A stretch of 64,000 bases of DNA, from contig JASSUK010000032.1 of assembly GCA_031963045.1 (NCBI GenBank), positions 62,001 to 126,000 on the forward strand, read 5' to 3'. The DNA is from JASSUD01 sp031963045 (lineage in GTDB: Bacteria; Pseudomonadota; Gammaproteobacteria; Burkholderiales; Burkholderiaceae). Below, piece after piece: positions 24,365 to 34,123 of this stretch (positions within the stretch are counted from its first letter, which is position 1; each line of letters begins with the position of its first letter). The notes beneath the pieces are model-generated. The model saw nothing but the letters and a program-made list of their open reading frames with translations. It did not search any database and was not told the DNA's origin. The position numbers were made by a program, and so were the translations under genes.

Positions 24365-25783
24365 ATGACGGCAACGACCACTAAAAAAACCGATGCACAG
24401 CAACACACTGGCACGATTGTTCAATGCATCGGCGCCGTTATTGACGTCCAGTTTGCACATGATCAATTGCCCAAGATCTATGATGCGTTGATCCTCGAAG
24501 GTTCTGGACTGACCCTCGAAGTTCAGCAGCAGTTAGGTGATGGCGTAGTGCGTACCATCTGCTTAGGCTCTGCCGAAGGACTGCGTCGCGGTCTAACCGT
24601 AGTGAATACCGGAGCAGCCATTCATGTACCCGTTGGCGCGCCTACATTAGGCCGCATCATGGATGTGCTCGGACGCCCTATCGACGAAGCCGGTCCTATT
24701 GAATCAACACAACAACGCGGTATCCATCAACAAGCTCCTCGTTTTGATGAACTCTCTCCTTCTTCCGAGTTGCTAGAGACGGGAATCAAGGTTATCGATT
24801 TGATCTGCCCCTTTGAAAAAGGCGGTAAGGTTGGCCTTTTCGGCGGTGCAGGGGTAGGCAAGACCGTCAATATGATGGAGCTTATTAACAACATCGCCAA
24901 AGAACACGGTGGTTATTCCGTATTTGCCGGCGTGGGCGAGCGTACACGTGAAGGGAATGACTTTTATCACGAGATGAAAGACTCCAACGTGCTCGACAAA
25001 GTAGCCCTCGTATACGGTCAAATGAATGAGCCCCCAGGCAATCGCTTGCGTGTGGCACTCACTGGCCTCACGATGGCTGAGCACTTCCGCGACGAAGGCC
25101 GCGATGTATTGTTCTTTGTCGATAACATCTATCGCTTTACTTTAGCGGGAACAGAAGTATCTGCGCTACTCGGCCGTATGCCTTCTGCTGTGGGTTATCA
25201 ACCTACTCTTGCTGAAGAAATGGGTAAATTGCAAGAGCGCATCACCTCTACAAAAACGGGCTCCATTACGTCCGTACAAGCCGTATACGTGCCAGCGGAT
25301 GACTTGACTGACCCATCTCCTGCAACCACCTTCGGCCATCTTGACGCTACCGTCGTACTTTCACGCGATATCGCCTCATTAGGTATTTACCCAGCTGTAG
25401 ATCCGCTGGATTCTACTTCCAGACAAATCGACCCGAACGTTATCGGTACCGAGCACTACAACATTACTCGCTCCGTACAATCGATTTTGCAACGCTACAA
25501 AGAGCTACGCGACATCATCGCTATTCTCGGCATGGATGAACTCGCCCCCCAAGACAAACTGATCGTCGCACGGGCACGGAAAATTCAGCGCTTCTTATCC
25601 CAACCTTTCCATGTTGCAGAAGTCTTCACAGGTGCACCAGGTAAATATGTGCCCCTCAAAGAAACCATCCGTGGCTTCAAAATGATTGTCGAAGGCGCCT
25701 GTGATCATCTGCCTGAACAAGCCTTCTACATGGTTGGCGGAATCGACGAAGCTTTCGAAAAAGCAGCTAAGCTTCAGGCCTAG
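24365..25783 (+). CDS. atpD: F0F1 ATP synthase subunit beta
   Basis: A 472-aa catalytic subunit with P-loop GGAGVGKTV, the GERTREGNDFYHEM segment, Walker B VLFFVDNIYRF and the signature YPAVDPLDSTSRQI. Beta subunits hold the ATP-forming sites. Start at ATG 24365 is preceded by AAGAGGAAGCT. Intact. Confidence 0.98.
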   Translation: MTATTTKKTDAQQHTGTIVQCIGAVIDVQFAHDQLPKIYDALILEGSGLTLEVQQQLGDGVVRTICLGSAEGLRRGLTVVNTGAAIHVPVGAPTLGRIMDVLGRPIDEAGPIESTQQRGIHQQAPRFDELSPSSELLETGIKVIDLICPFEKGGKVGLFGGAGVGKTVNMMELINNIAKEHGGYSVFAGVGERTREGNDFYHEMKDSNVLDKVALVYGQMNEPPGNRLRVALTGLTMAEHFRDEGRDVLFFVDNIYRFTLAGTEVSALLGRMPSAVGYQPTLAEEMGKLQERITSTKTGSITSVQAVYVPADDLTDPSPATTFGHLDATVVLSRDIASLGIYPAVDPLDSTSRQIDPNVIGTEHYNITRSVQSILQRYKELRDIIAILGMDELAPQDKLIVARARKIQRFLSQPFHVAEVFTGAPGKYVPLKETIRGFKMIVEGACDHLPEQAFYMVGGIDEAFEKAAKLQA

Positions 25784-25798
25784 AATAGAGAGAAAACT

Positions 25799-26218
25799 AT
25801 GGCAACCATTCAAATAGAGGTCGTGAGTGCTGAAGCGCCTGTTTTCTCAGGGCAGGCTACTTTCGTAACCCTCCCCGGCATAGCAGGCGAGTTAGGAATT
25901 TTACCCGGCCATATCCCGTTGCTCACCACATTACGTCCTGGCGTAGTGTCGATCCAAACCGCAGACCAACAAGAAGAGACTATCTATGTGGCCGGCGGTA
26001 TCTTGGAAGTACAACCTCACTCCATCACCGTACTAACCGACACCGCCATTCGCGGCCAGGATATCGACGAAGCAAAAGCCCAAGAAGCACGGCGTCGCGC
26101 AGAAGAAACCCTCCAAAATACCAGCGCCAACCTTGAATATGCAACAGCCCAAGCTGAGCTCTCCCATGCCACAGCCCAGCTTGCCGCTATTGCACGATTG
26201 CGCAAAATTAAACGCTAA
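25799..26218 (+). CDS. atpC: F0F1 ATP synthase subunit epsilon
   Basis: A 139-aa protein with the beta-sandwich N-terminal domain (VVSAEAPVFSGQATFVTLPG, GELGILPGHIPLLTTLRPG) and a helical C-terminal hairpin. Epsilon regulates rotation and ATP hydrolysis. Last gene of the operon, followed by a clear Rho-independent terminator. Confidence 0.97.
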   Translation: MATIQIEVVSAEAPVFSGQATFVTLPGIAGELGILPGHIPLLTTLRPGVVSIQTADQQEETIYVAGGILEVQPHSITVLTDTAIRGQDIDEAKAQEARRRAEETLQNTSANLEYATAQAELSHATAQLAAIARLRKIKR

Positions 26219-26268
26219 AAGTACTCATTGTTTATCTGGCAAGCGTTGCGGGATATAAAACTATTCGA

Positions 26269-26297
26269 AACCGTATCGCTTGATACGGTTTTTTTTT
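26269..26297 (+). terminator. Rho-independent terminator of the atp operon
   Basis: AACCGTATC and GATACGGTT form a perfect 9-bp stem with a GCTT loop, followed by a run of T. It lies about 50 bp after atpC and ends the operon before the P450 gene. Confidence 0.88.
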
Positions 26298-26352
26298 GAC
26301 GGTCTTTTCGTTTAGCAAATACGATATACACCGCGTTCTCGAGTTTATAACC

Positions 26353-27552
26353 ATGATCGACGCTGCTTTTGTAAACGATCCCTATTCGGTTTACCGTAGG
26401 CTGCATGCCGCAGGGCCTATTCATTGGAGCACGGACTTCTTCGGTGGAGCGTGGCTTCTAACAAGCTATACAGATGTAGCCCATGCACTGCGTGATCCCC
26501 GCTTTTCCGCTCAGCGTGCTGGCGGATGGGTGAATCGTAGCCATCCACAGGCACGGACTGAATTAAGAGAATTTAAAAGAATCTTTGCCCGGTGGATGCT
26601 TTTTTACAATGCACCTCAACATACCCGCTTACGTAAAGTGATGAATGTGGGTTTTACGTCGCTAGCCATAGAGAATATGGCGCCGCGTATTCAGTCCATC
26701 GTGGATGCATTGCTAGATAAACTAGAAAAAGCCCATGAAGTAGATTTTATTCAGGACTTTGCGCGTCCGTTGCCCGCACAGATAACTGCTGAGATGCTAG
26801 GCATCGATACCCTGGACCGTGCAGATTTTGCTGCTTGGTCAGATCATATTGCGGCTTTTATCGGTAGCCCGACCCCTTCATTGGAAACCGCGCACCAAGC
26901 GCAAAAGAGTTTGGTTGCGTTAAATGACTATTTCCGCGCACTTTTGCCTAAGCGGCGTCTTAATCTTGGCGATGATTTGATCAGCTTATTAATCCGTGCT
27001 GAGGAAGCAGGAACCGTCATCACGGAAAAAGAGCTGCTTGCACAATGCACGATGCTACTGTTTGCTGGATATGAAACTACGCGCAATTTTCTGGGGAACG
27101 GTCTTTTTGCTCTGCTCAAACACCCTCAACAATTACAGTCGCTCAGAGAAACCCCAACACTCATGCGATCTGCGTTAAAAGAGCTTCTGCGCTTTGATAG
27201 CCCCGTTCAATACACCGGTAGGCGCATGTTGAGTGATGTAAAGGTGCATGACACCTTACTCAAAAAAGGCGAACTTGTGATTGCGCTTATTGGCGCCGCT
27301 AACCGCGATCCAAACAAATTTAGCGAACCCGATACCCTAGACCTGGCACGGGATCAAGGCACTTCTTTGTCCTTTGGTTATGGACCGCATGTGTGTATTG
27401 GCGCACGGTTAACGCAACTTGAGGCGCAGATTGCCTTCGAGAGCATTTTGAAGCGCTTTTCCACTATTACGCTTTTAGATGAGGCCCCAAACTGGGCAGA
27501 TAACGCTGTATACCGAGGGCTAACAACGCTTCCAGTGCGGTTTGAAAAATAA
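26353..27552 (+). CDS. Cytochrome P450, first gene of the biotin cluster
   Basis: A 399-aa soluble bacterial P450. It shows the I-helix oxygen-binding motif FAGYETTRN, the K-helix ELLR, and the heme loop FGYGPHVCIGARL with the cysteine ligand. The frame is open to 26296, but that would overlap the atp terminator; ATG 26353 fits the family. It ends 20 bp before bioF, so the two are probably cotranscribed. In Bacillus the P450 BioI, in the biotin operon, cleaves acyl-ACP to make pimeloyl-ACP. The position here suggests a similar role, but sequence alone does not prove it, and a bioC-like gene is also present at 50335. Confidence 0.9.
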   Translation: MIDAAFVNDPYSVYRRLHAAGPIHWSTDFFGGAWLLTSYTDVAHALRDPRFSAQRAGGWVNRSHPQARTELREFKRIFARWMLFYNAPQHTRLRKVMNVGFTSLAIENMAPRIQSIVDALLDKLEKAHEVDFIQDFARPLPAQITAEMLGIDTLDRADFAAWSDHIAAFIGSPTPSLETAHQAQKSLVALNDYFRALLPKRRLNLGDDLISLLIRAEEAGTVITEKELLAQCTMLLFAGYETTRNFLGNGLFALLKHPQQLQSLRETPTLMRSALKELLRFDSPVQYTGRRMLSDVKVHDTLLKKGELVIALIGAANRDPNKFSEPDTLDLARDQGTSLSFGYGPHVCIGARLTQLEAQIAFESILKRFSTITLLDEAPNWADNAVYRGLTTLPVRFEK

Positions 27553-27572
27553 CCCGTATATGCCCATACACC

Positions 27573-28736
27573 ATGCTTGATATAGAGTCCCAGCTTGATC
27601 AACTTAGGCAAAGCAGCCTACTGCGCATCAGACCTATTGTAGAAACGCCTCAAGGCGCTTATCTGAAAATTGATGGCAAAGCGTATTTATCGTTTGCCAG
27701 CAATGATTACCTTGGTTTAGCGAATCATCCCAAGCTGGTTGCAGCGGCCCATCGTGGATTGGATGAATATGGCGTCGGAGCCGGTGGATCTGCGCTGGTG
27801 ACAGGGCATACTCGAGCGTTTGAAACCTTGGAGAAAATGCTAGCAAAATTTACCGGTTTACCCAAAGCCTTGTATTTCTCCACTGGTTATATGGCAAGTT
27901 TGGGGCTTATTCCAGCACTGGTAGGACAAGGCGATACGGTGTTTTGCGACAGGCTTAACCATGCCTGCCTCATTGACGGCGCGCGTTTGTCCCGCGCCCA
28001 ATTCCGCGTCTATCCTCACTTGAATCTAGAAGTGTTGGAGCGACTCCTTATCAAGTGCACCAGTCCGAAGAAACTAGTCGTGTCCGACGCGGTATTTAGT
28101 ATGGACGGCGATCTTGCCCCCATTCCTGAGCTAGTAGCACTATGCGAGCGCCACAATGCATGGTTAATGCTAGATGATGCGCACGGTTTCGGCGTGTTAG
28201 GAGAAAACGGCCAAGGCGCTTTGGCGCACTTTAAAACGCACTCTTCCCGTATTATCTATATGGCTACGCTTGGCAAAGCAGCCGGCGTATTCGGTGCTTT
28301 TGTCGCCGGCGCAACCGAAGTCATAGAATGGCTGATGCAGCGTGCCCGCCCTTATCTATTTACTACAGCAAGCCCTGCTATGCTAGGCACGGCATTGCTG
28401 GAGAGCTTGGCAGTCATTGAGACTGAATCGTGGCGGCGAACGCATTTACAAGCGTTAATTGCTCAATTAAAAGAAGGGTTGGCTGGTTTGCCTTGGCGCT
28501 TACTGCCTTCAGAAACCGCTATTCAACCGTTGATGGTGGGTGACAACCAAGCAGCGCTTACACTGATGGAAGCCCTGCGTGAGCAAGGGATATGGGTACC
28601 AGCAATCCGTCCTCCTACCGTACCCAAAGGTACCGCGCGGCTGCGAATCTCTCTTTCTGCCGCCCATACGACTGAAGACGTGGAGCGCCTGGTCAATACT
28701 TTATCAAAACTGGCAGCACAATATGCATCTCGGTAG
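27573..28736 (+). CDS. bioF: 8-amino-7-oxononanoate synthase
   Basis: A 387-aa PLP enzyme with FASNDYLGLANHP, GVGAGGSALVTGHT, MLDDAHGFGVLG and the PLP-lysine region ATLGKAAGVFGAF. It condenses pimeloyl-ACP/CoA with alanine, the first committed step of the biotin rings. The TAG stop codon at 28734-28736 is the AG of the GTAG head of an adjoining REP, so the element abuts the coding end exactly. Confidence 0.96.
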   Translation: MLDIESQLDQLRQSSLLRIRPIVETPQGAYLKIDGKAYLSFASNDYLGLANHPKLVAAAHRGLDEYGVGAGGSALVTGHTRAFETLEKMLAKFTGLPKALYFSTGYMASLGLIPALVGQGDTVFCDRLNHACLIDGARLSRAQFRVYPHLNLEVLERLLIKCTSPKKLVVSDAVFSMDGDLAPIPELVALCERHNAWLMLDDAHGFGVLGENGQGALAHFKTHSSRIIYMATLGKAAGVFGAFVAGATEVIEWLMQRARPYLFTTASPAMLGTALLESLAVIETESWRRTHLQALIAQLKEGLAGLPWRLLPSETAIQPLMVGDNQAALTLMEALREQGIWVPAIRPPTVPKGTARLRISLSAAHTTEDVERLVNTLSKLAAQYASR

Positions 28737-28771
28737 GTTGGTGGTGAGGCACGAACCCCAACATGCATACC
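28733..28771 (+). repeat. REP element overlapping the bioF stop codon
   Basis: GTAGGTTGGTGGTGAGGCAC then GAACCCCAACATGCATACC. Its GTAG head supplies the bioF TAG. It lies in the bioF-bioA gap inside the biotin operon. Confidence 0.82.
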
Positions 28772-28833
28772 ACTGTCTCTTTGAATACCTGCATAACATC
28801 GGTAAATTAACAACAAACCAATGGTAGATTGAA

Positions 28834-30174
28834 ATGAATGATTCAACTTGGGTGGAACGTAGCCTTAAATCGGTTTGGCATCCGTGCACACAAATGAAGC
28901 ATCATGAGCGGCTACCGCTTTTACCCATCGCGCGCGGTGCAGGAGCATGGTTATACGATACGGAAGGGCGCCGATATCTCGATGCCATTAGTTCATGGTG
29001 GGTCAACCTTTTTGGGCACGCCAACGCGCATATCAATAGCGCGCTTAAAGCGCAGCTCGACACCCTTGAACATGTCATGCTCGGTGGCTGTACGCATATG
29101 CCAGCGATTGAACTTGCCGAAGCGCTTAGCCGGTTGACAGACGGTGCGCTGGGCCATGCATTTTTTGCATCCGATGGCGCATCAGCGGTCGAAATCGCGC
29201 TAAAAATGAGCTTTCACTATTGGCGAAATAGCGGCCAGACCAGCAAATCTGAGTTTGTTTGCGTGGCAAATGGCTATCATGGGGAAACGATCGGGGCACT
29301 GAGCGTAACGGACGTCCCCATTTTTAAGGATGCATACGATGGCATGCTGCGCCGTTCGCATGTCATACCCTCACCCGATGCACGCAATGCAACAAATGGC
29401 GAAACCGCAGCAGACGTTGCACAGCGCAGCCTTGCAGCCACCGAGCAATTGCTCTGCACCCGCCATACGCAGATCGCAGCGATTATTATAGAACCGCTAG
29501 TGCAATGCGCCGCCGGCATGGCAATGCACGATCCCACCTTTATTTCGGGACTGCGTGCACTGTGTGACCGCTACGAAGTACATCTGATCGCCGATGAGAT
29601 TGCGGTTGGATGCGGTCGCACCGGTACTTTTTTTGCGTATGAACAAGCAGCCATTCAGCCTGATTTCCTCTGTTTGTCTAAAGGCATCAGCGGCGGTTAT
29701 TTACCGCTATCCATCGTGCTCACGCGCGACGTGATTTTTAATGCTTTTTACGATGACGATATGGCACGTGGTTTTTTGCACTCGCATTCGTACACAGGTA
29801 ACCCGCTCGCCTGCCGTGCTGCGCTTGCAACGCTTGAACTGTTTGAAAAAAACCAGGTATTGCAGCACAATCACATCCAATCGACCCAACTTGCGCATCT
29901 TTTTGAGCCGTTTGCTGAGCATCCGCGCGTGCGTAATCTACGTCGTTGCGGAACCATCCTTGCATTTGATGTGGCGTCGCCTACCGATGCACTCACTAAA
30001 ACTTTCTCGCGCCGTTTTTTTGAGGCTGCCTTACAAAATGAGCTTCTGCTGCGCCCCATTGGCAATACTGTATATATAATGCCGCCTTATATTTTGTCTG
30101 ACGATGAAATCGAGTTACTTGCTAGACGCATGCGCGCAACGCTCGAACAGGTAATTAGCCAGGAACCGCTTTGA
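28834..30174 (+). CDS. bioA: Adenosylmethionine-8-amino-7-oxononanoate aminotransferase
   Basis: A 446-aa class III aminotransferase with WHPCTQMKHHE, ISSWWVNLFGHAN, the HLIADEIAVGCGRTGTFFA segment and the PLP lysine in LSKGISGGYLPLS. It transfers the amino group of S-adenosylmethionine to KAPA, giving DAPA. Full length. Its TGA overlaps the TTG start of bioD. Confidence 0.97.
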   Translation: MNDSTWVERSLKSVWHPCTQMKHHERLPLLPIARGAGAWLYDTEGRRYLDAISSWWVNLFGHANAHINSALKAQLDTLEHVMLGGCTHMPAIELAEALSRLTDGALGHAFFASDGASAVEIALKMSFHYWRNSGQTSKSEFVCVANGYHGETIGALSVTDVPIFKDAYDGMLRRSHVIPSPDARNATNGETAADVAQRSLAATEQLLCTRHTQIAAIIIEPLVQCAAGMAMHDPTFISGLRALCDRYEVHLIADEIAVGCGRTGTFFAYEQAAIQPDFLCLSKGISGGYLPLSIVLTRDVIFNAFYDDDMARGFLHSHSYTGNPLACRAALATLELFEKNQVLQHNHIQSTQLAHLFEPFAEHPRVRNLRRCGTILAFDVASPTDALTKTFSRRFFEAALQNELLLRPIGNTVYIMPPYILSDDEIELLARRMRATLEQVISQEPL

Positions 30175-30905
30175 TTCCATCCTCTGCGCAGTCTTTTTTT
30201 ATTACTGGCACCGATACCGAGATTGGTAAAACCCTCGTGTCAACGGCTTTGCTACGCGCGTTTAGCACGCACGGTTTGCGCACAGCTGCGATGAAGCCGA
30301 TTGCAGCAGGTACGGAATATCGCAACGGGGTATGGTGTAATGAAGATGCAGAGCAACTTGCTAGCGCAGCTAGCGTTACCTTGCCCTCCTCTATTTCAAC
30401 ACCTTATCTGCTTGCCAAACCTGCAGCGCCGCATATTGCTGCTGCAGAAGAAGGGGTAACGCTCCATATCCCTACGATTCTTGACTGCCACGCACAGGCG
30501 CTTTTAATGGCAGATGTAGTTATTGTTGAAGGAGTCGGCGGCTTTCGGGTGCCAATCAACGATACGCAAGACACCGCAGATATTGCGTGTGCATTGCATC
30601 TGCCTGTTGTGCTGGTGGTCGGTATCCGGCTTGGATGCTTGAATCATGCGCTTTTGACCGCAGAGGCGATCACAGCACGAGGCCTAACCCTCGCAGGTTG
30701 GGTAGCGAATCAAGTTGATCCGATGATGCCTTATGCTCAGGAAAATATCGACGCACTATGCATGCGCTTGAACCAGCAATACCGCGCGCCGCTACTTGGC
30801 AGCATTCCCTATTTACAACCCGCATCTGCGACTACCGCGATGGACTATTTGAATATCACCCCATTGCTTACTCGTATTCGCAGTGGCCTTCAAGCCGCTT
30901 CCTAG
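30171..30905 (+). CDS. bioD: Dethiobiotin synthetase
   Basis: A 244-aa ATP-dependent carboxylase with the P-loop TGTDTEIGKTLVST at the N terminus and VVIVEGVGGFRVP. It closes the ureido ring of dethiobiotin. The start is a TTG at 30171 that overlaps the bioA stop (TTGA), implying translational coupling; no ATG start is available nearby. Confidence 0.95.
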   Translation: MIPSSAQSFFITGTDTEIGKTLVSTALLRAFSTHGLRTAAMKPIAAGTEYRNGVWCNEDAEQLASAASVTLPSSISTPYLLAKPAAPHIAAAEEGVTLHIPTILDCHAQALLMADVVIVEGVGGFRVPINDTQDTADIACALHLPVVLVVGIRLGCLNHALLTAEAITARGLTLAGWVANQVDPMMPYAQENIDALCMRLNQQYRAPLLGSIPYLQPASATTAMDYLNITPLLTRIRSGLQAAS

Positions 30906-30911
30906 TAAAGA

Positions 30912-32012
30912 TTGCCGACCGTGACTGAATCTACTCTGCTTCAACCTGATTGCGCCGACAATATAGTCAGCCCCCATCACGTTCTTCCTCCCTCTACTTC
31001 TGATCACACACGCATGCTTAATGCCTCTGATACTGGTGCACTCTCGCCACTTCCACGTTGGAGTGTTGCTGATGTAGTCGCGCTTTATGCCCTGCCCTTT
31101 AACGATTTATTGTTCCGTGCGCAACAAACGCACCGCGCGCATTTTGATCCGAATGCGGTGCAATTATCCACGCTGCTCTCTATCAAGACCGGCGGCTGCC
31201 CAGAAGACTGTGCGTATTGTCCGCAATCTGCCTCTTATGACACGCCAGTCCAAGCAGATAAATTAATGCCGCTTAACAAAGTACTCGAAGCGGCACAGGC
31301 TGCTAAGAGCCAAGGCGCAACACGTTTTTGTATGGGTGCTGCATGGCGTAGTCCCAAAGAGCGAGATATGGAAGCCGTAGCGGAGATGATTCGCGGCGTC
31401 AAAGCACTTGGTCTCGAAACTTGTATGACGCTGGGCATGCTCAATGGTAGCCAAGCGGAAACGCTCAACGAAGCAGGTCTAGATTACTACAACCACAATC
31501 TCGACACCTCACCCGAATTTTACGGACAAATCATCAGCACTCGCACCTACCAAGACCGGCTTGATACCCTTGCGCACGTGCGCAATGCGGGTATTAATGT
31601 ATGTTGTGGCGGTATCGTAGGAATGGGCGAATCACGTCGCGAACGCGCAGGACTCATCACACAACTTGCCAATCTAGATCCCTATCCTGAATCAGTACCG
31701 ATCAATAATTTGGTACAAGTCGAAGGTACGCCGCTTGCTGATGTCGAGCCCCTCGATGCATTTGAATTTGTGCGTACCATTGCAGTCGCACGCATCACCA
31801 TGCCACGCGCAATGGTGCGCCTCTCAGCCGGCCGTGAACAGATGGATGAAGCCTTACAGGCATTATGTTTTCTGGCAGGGGCAAATTCCATATTCTATGG
31901 TGAGCAGCTTTTAACGACAGCCAACCCCCAAACACAGGCAGATCGTGCCCTACTTACCCGACTTGGCATACATGCTGCCGAGGCTGCACCTTATAAAGCA
32001 CAGCAAACGTAG
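30912..32012 (+). CDS. bioB: Biotin synthase
   Basis: A 366-aa radical SAM enzyme. The cluster motif CPEDCAYCPQS (CxxxCxxC) lies near residue 98 and is followed by FCMGAAWRSPKERDME and YYNHNLDTSPEFYG. It inserts sulfur into dethiobiotin. The N terminus carries about 45 extra residues before PRWSVADVVALY. The start is either TTG 30912 or GTG 30921; the latter gives an N terminus MTEST, more like relatives. Last gene of the biotin cluster. Confidence 0.96.
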   Translation: MPTVTESTLLQPDCADNIVSPHHVLPPSTSDHTRMLNASDTGALSPLPRWSVADVVALYALPFNDLLFRAQQTHRAHFDPNAVQLSTLLSIKTGGCPEDCAYCPQSASYDTPVQADKLMPLNKVLEAAQAAKSQGATRFCMGAAWRSPKERDMEAVAEMIRGVKALGLETCMTLGMLNGSQAETLNEAGLDYYNHNLDTSPEFYGQIISTRTYQDRLDTLAHVRNAGINVCCGGIVGMGESRRERAGLITQLANLDPYPESVPINNLVQVEGTPLADVEPLDAFEFVRTIAVARITMPRAMVRLSAGREQMDEALQALCFLAGANSIFYGEQLLTTANPQTQADRALLTRLGIHAAEAAPYKAQQT

Positions 32013-32048
32013 AGACCAATCACATTAAATAAGCGCATTTCGGCACAA

Positions 32049-32077
32049 ACTGAGTCCAGTACTGGACCGGACTCAGT
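32049..32077 (+). terminator. Hairpin after bioB, possible terminator
   Basis: ACTGAGTCC pairs with GGACTCAGT across an 11-nt loop that is itself partly palindromic (CCAGTACTGG overlap). It lies 37 bp after bioB. No T-run follows on either strand, so Rho-independent termination is doubtful. Confidence 0.4.
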
Positions 32078-32100
32078 AAAAAGGCAACTAGCAAGCAATT

Positions 32101-32610
32101 TTAGGCAACCGCTCTCCCACGCTCCTGCTCCAATTGCGTTATGACTCGCCGGTAAATCGCTGCAGAAAAACCTCCTAGATTTCTTGCAATTCGCGGTACA
32201 GGCCGCCCATTAAAGTAGAGATCGGGGCTATTTTCATTGTCCACTTGTGTGAATGGATAGAGTCGCTCATAGATTCTAGACAGGCCTACAGCGTAATTAA
32301 TTGCCCATATAATGACTGCCACACAAAGCGCCTTATCCGCATTTTCGCCTCTGGAGACTTGTATACAGCCAGCTATAAAAAAAGCTATAAAGCTGCAGGG
32401 CCCGATAACTGAAAAGCAGCCTGCTATTGCAAGGGATGCCTTCCTAGCAGGCGATTGACTCGCCAACCATTGCATCCGTCTTTGCGTCTCCTCCCGTGAG
32501 CCCCACTCAGGCGTCTCGCTCCTCGTCTCACTCCTCAATAGTGGTGTGGTTTCTTGGGTAGGGATAACCTCCAAGCGAATATTGGATGGAATTTCTGCAA
32601 TAGTAATCAT
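32101..32610 (-). CDS. Unknown protein with two predicted membrane segments
   Basis: A 169-aa protein I do not recognise. The first ~55 residues are polar with many Glu, Thr and Arg. Two hydrophobic segments follow (about 58-85, LAIAGCFSVIGPCSFIAFFI, and 95-110), then a polar C terminus. There is no signal peptide, since the hydrophobic region starts late. It lies between bioB and rarA on the opposite strand to both. Codon use looks ordinary; it could be a secreted-effector-type or envelope protein but nothing decides this. Confidence 0.6.
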   Translation of the reverse strand: MITIAEIPSNIRLEVIPTQETTPLLRSETRSETPEWGSREETQRRMQWLASQSPARKASLAIAGCFSVIGPCSFIAFFIAGCIQVSRGENADKALCVAVIIWAINYAVGLSRIYERLYPFTQVDNENSPDLYFNGRPVPRIARNLGGFSAAIYRRVITQLEQERGRAVA

Positions 32611-32753
32611 GCAATCACCTTCTGTATTAAGAAATTATTCTCGGAAATAACAAAAATAGTAGCTGACATATACTCCTCATTCCAATTACACACATCCAAT
32701 TGAAATGCCCAAACACACTTGCGTCCCTATAAAGCTTCTGCCATTCCCTCACC

Positions 32754-34064
32754 ATGCCCCTATTCGATACCCCTCCCACTGCACCCCTTGCTGAACGCTT
32801 ACGGCCGCAAACTATCGAAACCTTTATCGGCCAGAAACATCTTTTGGCGCAAGGCAAGCCTCTTCAAGTGGCTTTTGCTTCAGGGCAGCCACATTCTATG
32901 CTGTTGTGGGGTCCACCAGGTGTAGGAAAAACGACCCTCGCACGATTAATGGCAGAGGTATTCCATGCTGAATTTATTCCCCTATCTGCGGTACTGTGTG
33001 GAATAAAAGAAATTCGAGAGGCGGTTGAATTAGCACAGGCCATGCAGGCGCAAGGAAAGCGTACCTTAGTTTTTGTCGATGAAGTGCATCGCTTTAATAA
33101 AAGCCAGCAAGATGCATTTTTACCGCATGTTGAATCAGGGCTATTTATTTTTGTTGGGGCCACCACCGAGAATCCTTCTTTTGAAGTGAACCGTGCGCTG
33201 CTCTCTCGTGCGTCGGTCTACCTTTTAACGTCATTAACCGAAGACGATCTATCCGTTTTATTAGAGCGTGCTTGTGCTGAACTAGGCCAAGTGCAACTTA
33301 CTGATGCTGCACGCGAGCTTTTAATTCAGTTTGCACAAGGGGATGGACGTAAATTACTCAACCATCTTGAAATTGCAATACAGGCTATGGGGGTAAATAA
33401 AGGCCTACTGGATGAAGCTACCCTCTCAGCAACGCTGGCATCAAAAGTACGGCGCTTTGATAAGCATGGCGATATTTTTTACGATCAAATCAGCGCTTTA
33501 CATAAATCCGTACGCGGCAGCAATCCGGATGCAGCACTATATTGGTTTTGCCGTATGCTCGATGGGGGGGTAGATGTGCATTACCTAATGCGGCGTATTA
33601 TTCGCATGGCCTGGGAAGATATTGGTCTGGCGGACCCTCGCGCTGCGCGCATTGCACTAGATGCAGCACAAACCTTTGATCAGCTAGGTTCACCAGAAGG
33701 AGAACTGGCACTCGCTCAAGCCGTTTTATATTTGGCAGTGGCACCTAAATCTAATGCAGGCTATAACGCTTATAACGCAGCCCGACGCTTCGTGCGTGAC
33801 GATAGTTCGCGTGAAGTCCCCCTGCATTTGCGCAATGCCCCCACTGCGTTGATGAAAGCCCAAGGGTATGGAAAAGCCTATCGCTATGCCCATGATGAAC
33901 CGAATGCTTATGCAGCTGGGGAGACCTATTTGCCAGAAGGGCTCCACCACCTTAACTGGTATAAACCTACCTCCTATGGGCTAGAAGGCAAAATTGCCGA
34001 TAAGCTTGAGCGTCTACGCGAACTTGATATGCAATGGGAGAAAGATAGGCAGTCTCGGGATTGA
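32754..34064 (+). CDS. rarA: Replication-associated recombination AAA ATPase RarA
   Basis: A 436-aa clamp-loader-like ATPase. It begins PLAERLRPQTIETFIGQKHL, then Walker A GPPGVGKTT, Walker B VFVDEVHRFNKSQQDAFLPH, the sensor segment FVGATTENPSFEV and the C-terminal MgsA domain (DSSREVPLHLRNAPTALMK). RarA acts at stalled replication forks together with SSB and RecA. Full length and intact. Confidence 0.96.
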   Translation: MPLFDTPPTAPLAERLRPQTIETFIGQKHLLAQGKPLQVAFASGQPHSMLLWGPPGVGKTTLARLMAEVFHAEFIPLSAVLCGIKEIREAVELAQAMQAQGKRTLVFVDEVHRFNKSQQDAFLPHVESGLFIFVGATTENPSFEVNRALLSRASVYLLTSLTEDDLSVLLERACAELGQVQLTDAARELLIQFAQGDGRKLLNHLEIAIQAMGVNKGLLDEATLSATLASKVRRFDKHGDIFYDQISALHKSVRGSNPDAALYWFCRMLDGGVDVHYLMRRIIRMAWEDIGLADPRAARIALDAAQTFDQLGSPEGELALAQAVLYLAVAPKSNAGYNAYNAARRFVRDDSSREVPLHLRNAPTALMKAQGYGKAYRYAHDEPNAYAAGETYLPEGLHHLNWYKPTSYGLEGKIADKLERLRELDMQWEKDRQSRD

Positions 34065-34123
34065 GCCTATATATAGCGTTAAACCAGTAGCCCGTTACAT
34101 CAATTAAATGGAATGTAATCTAT

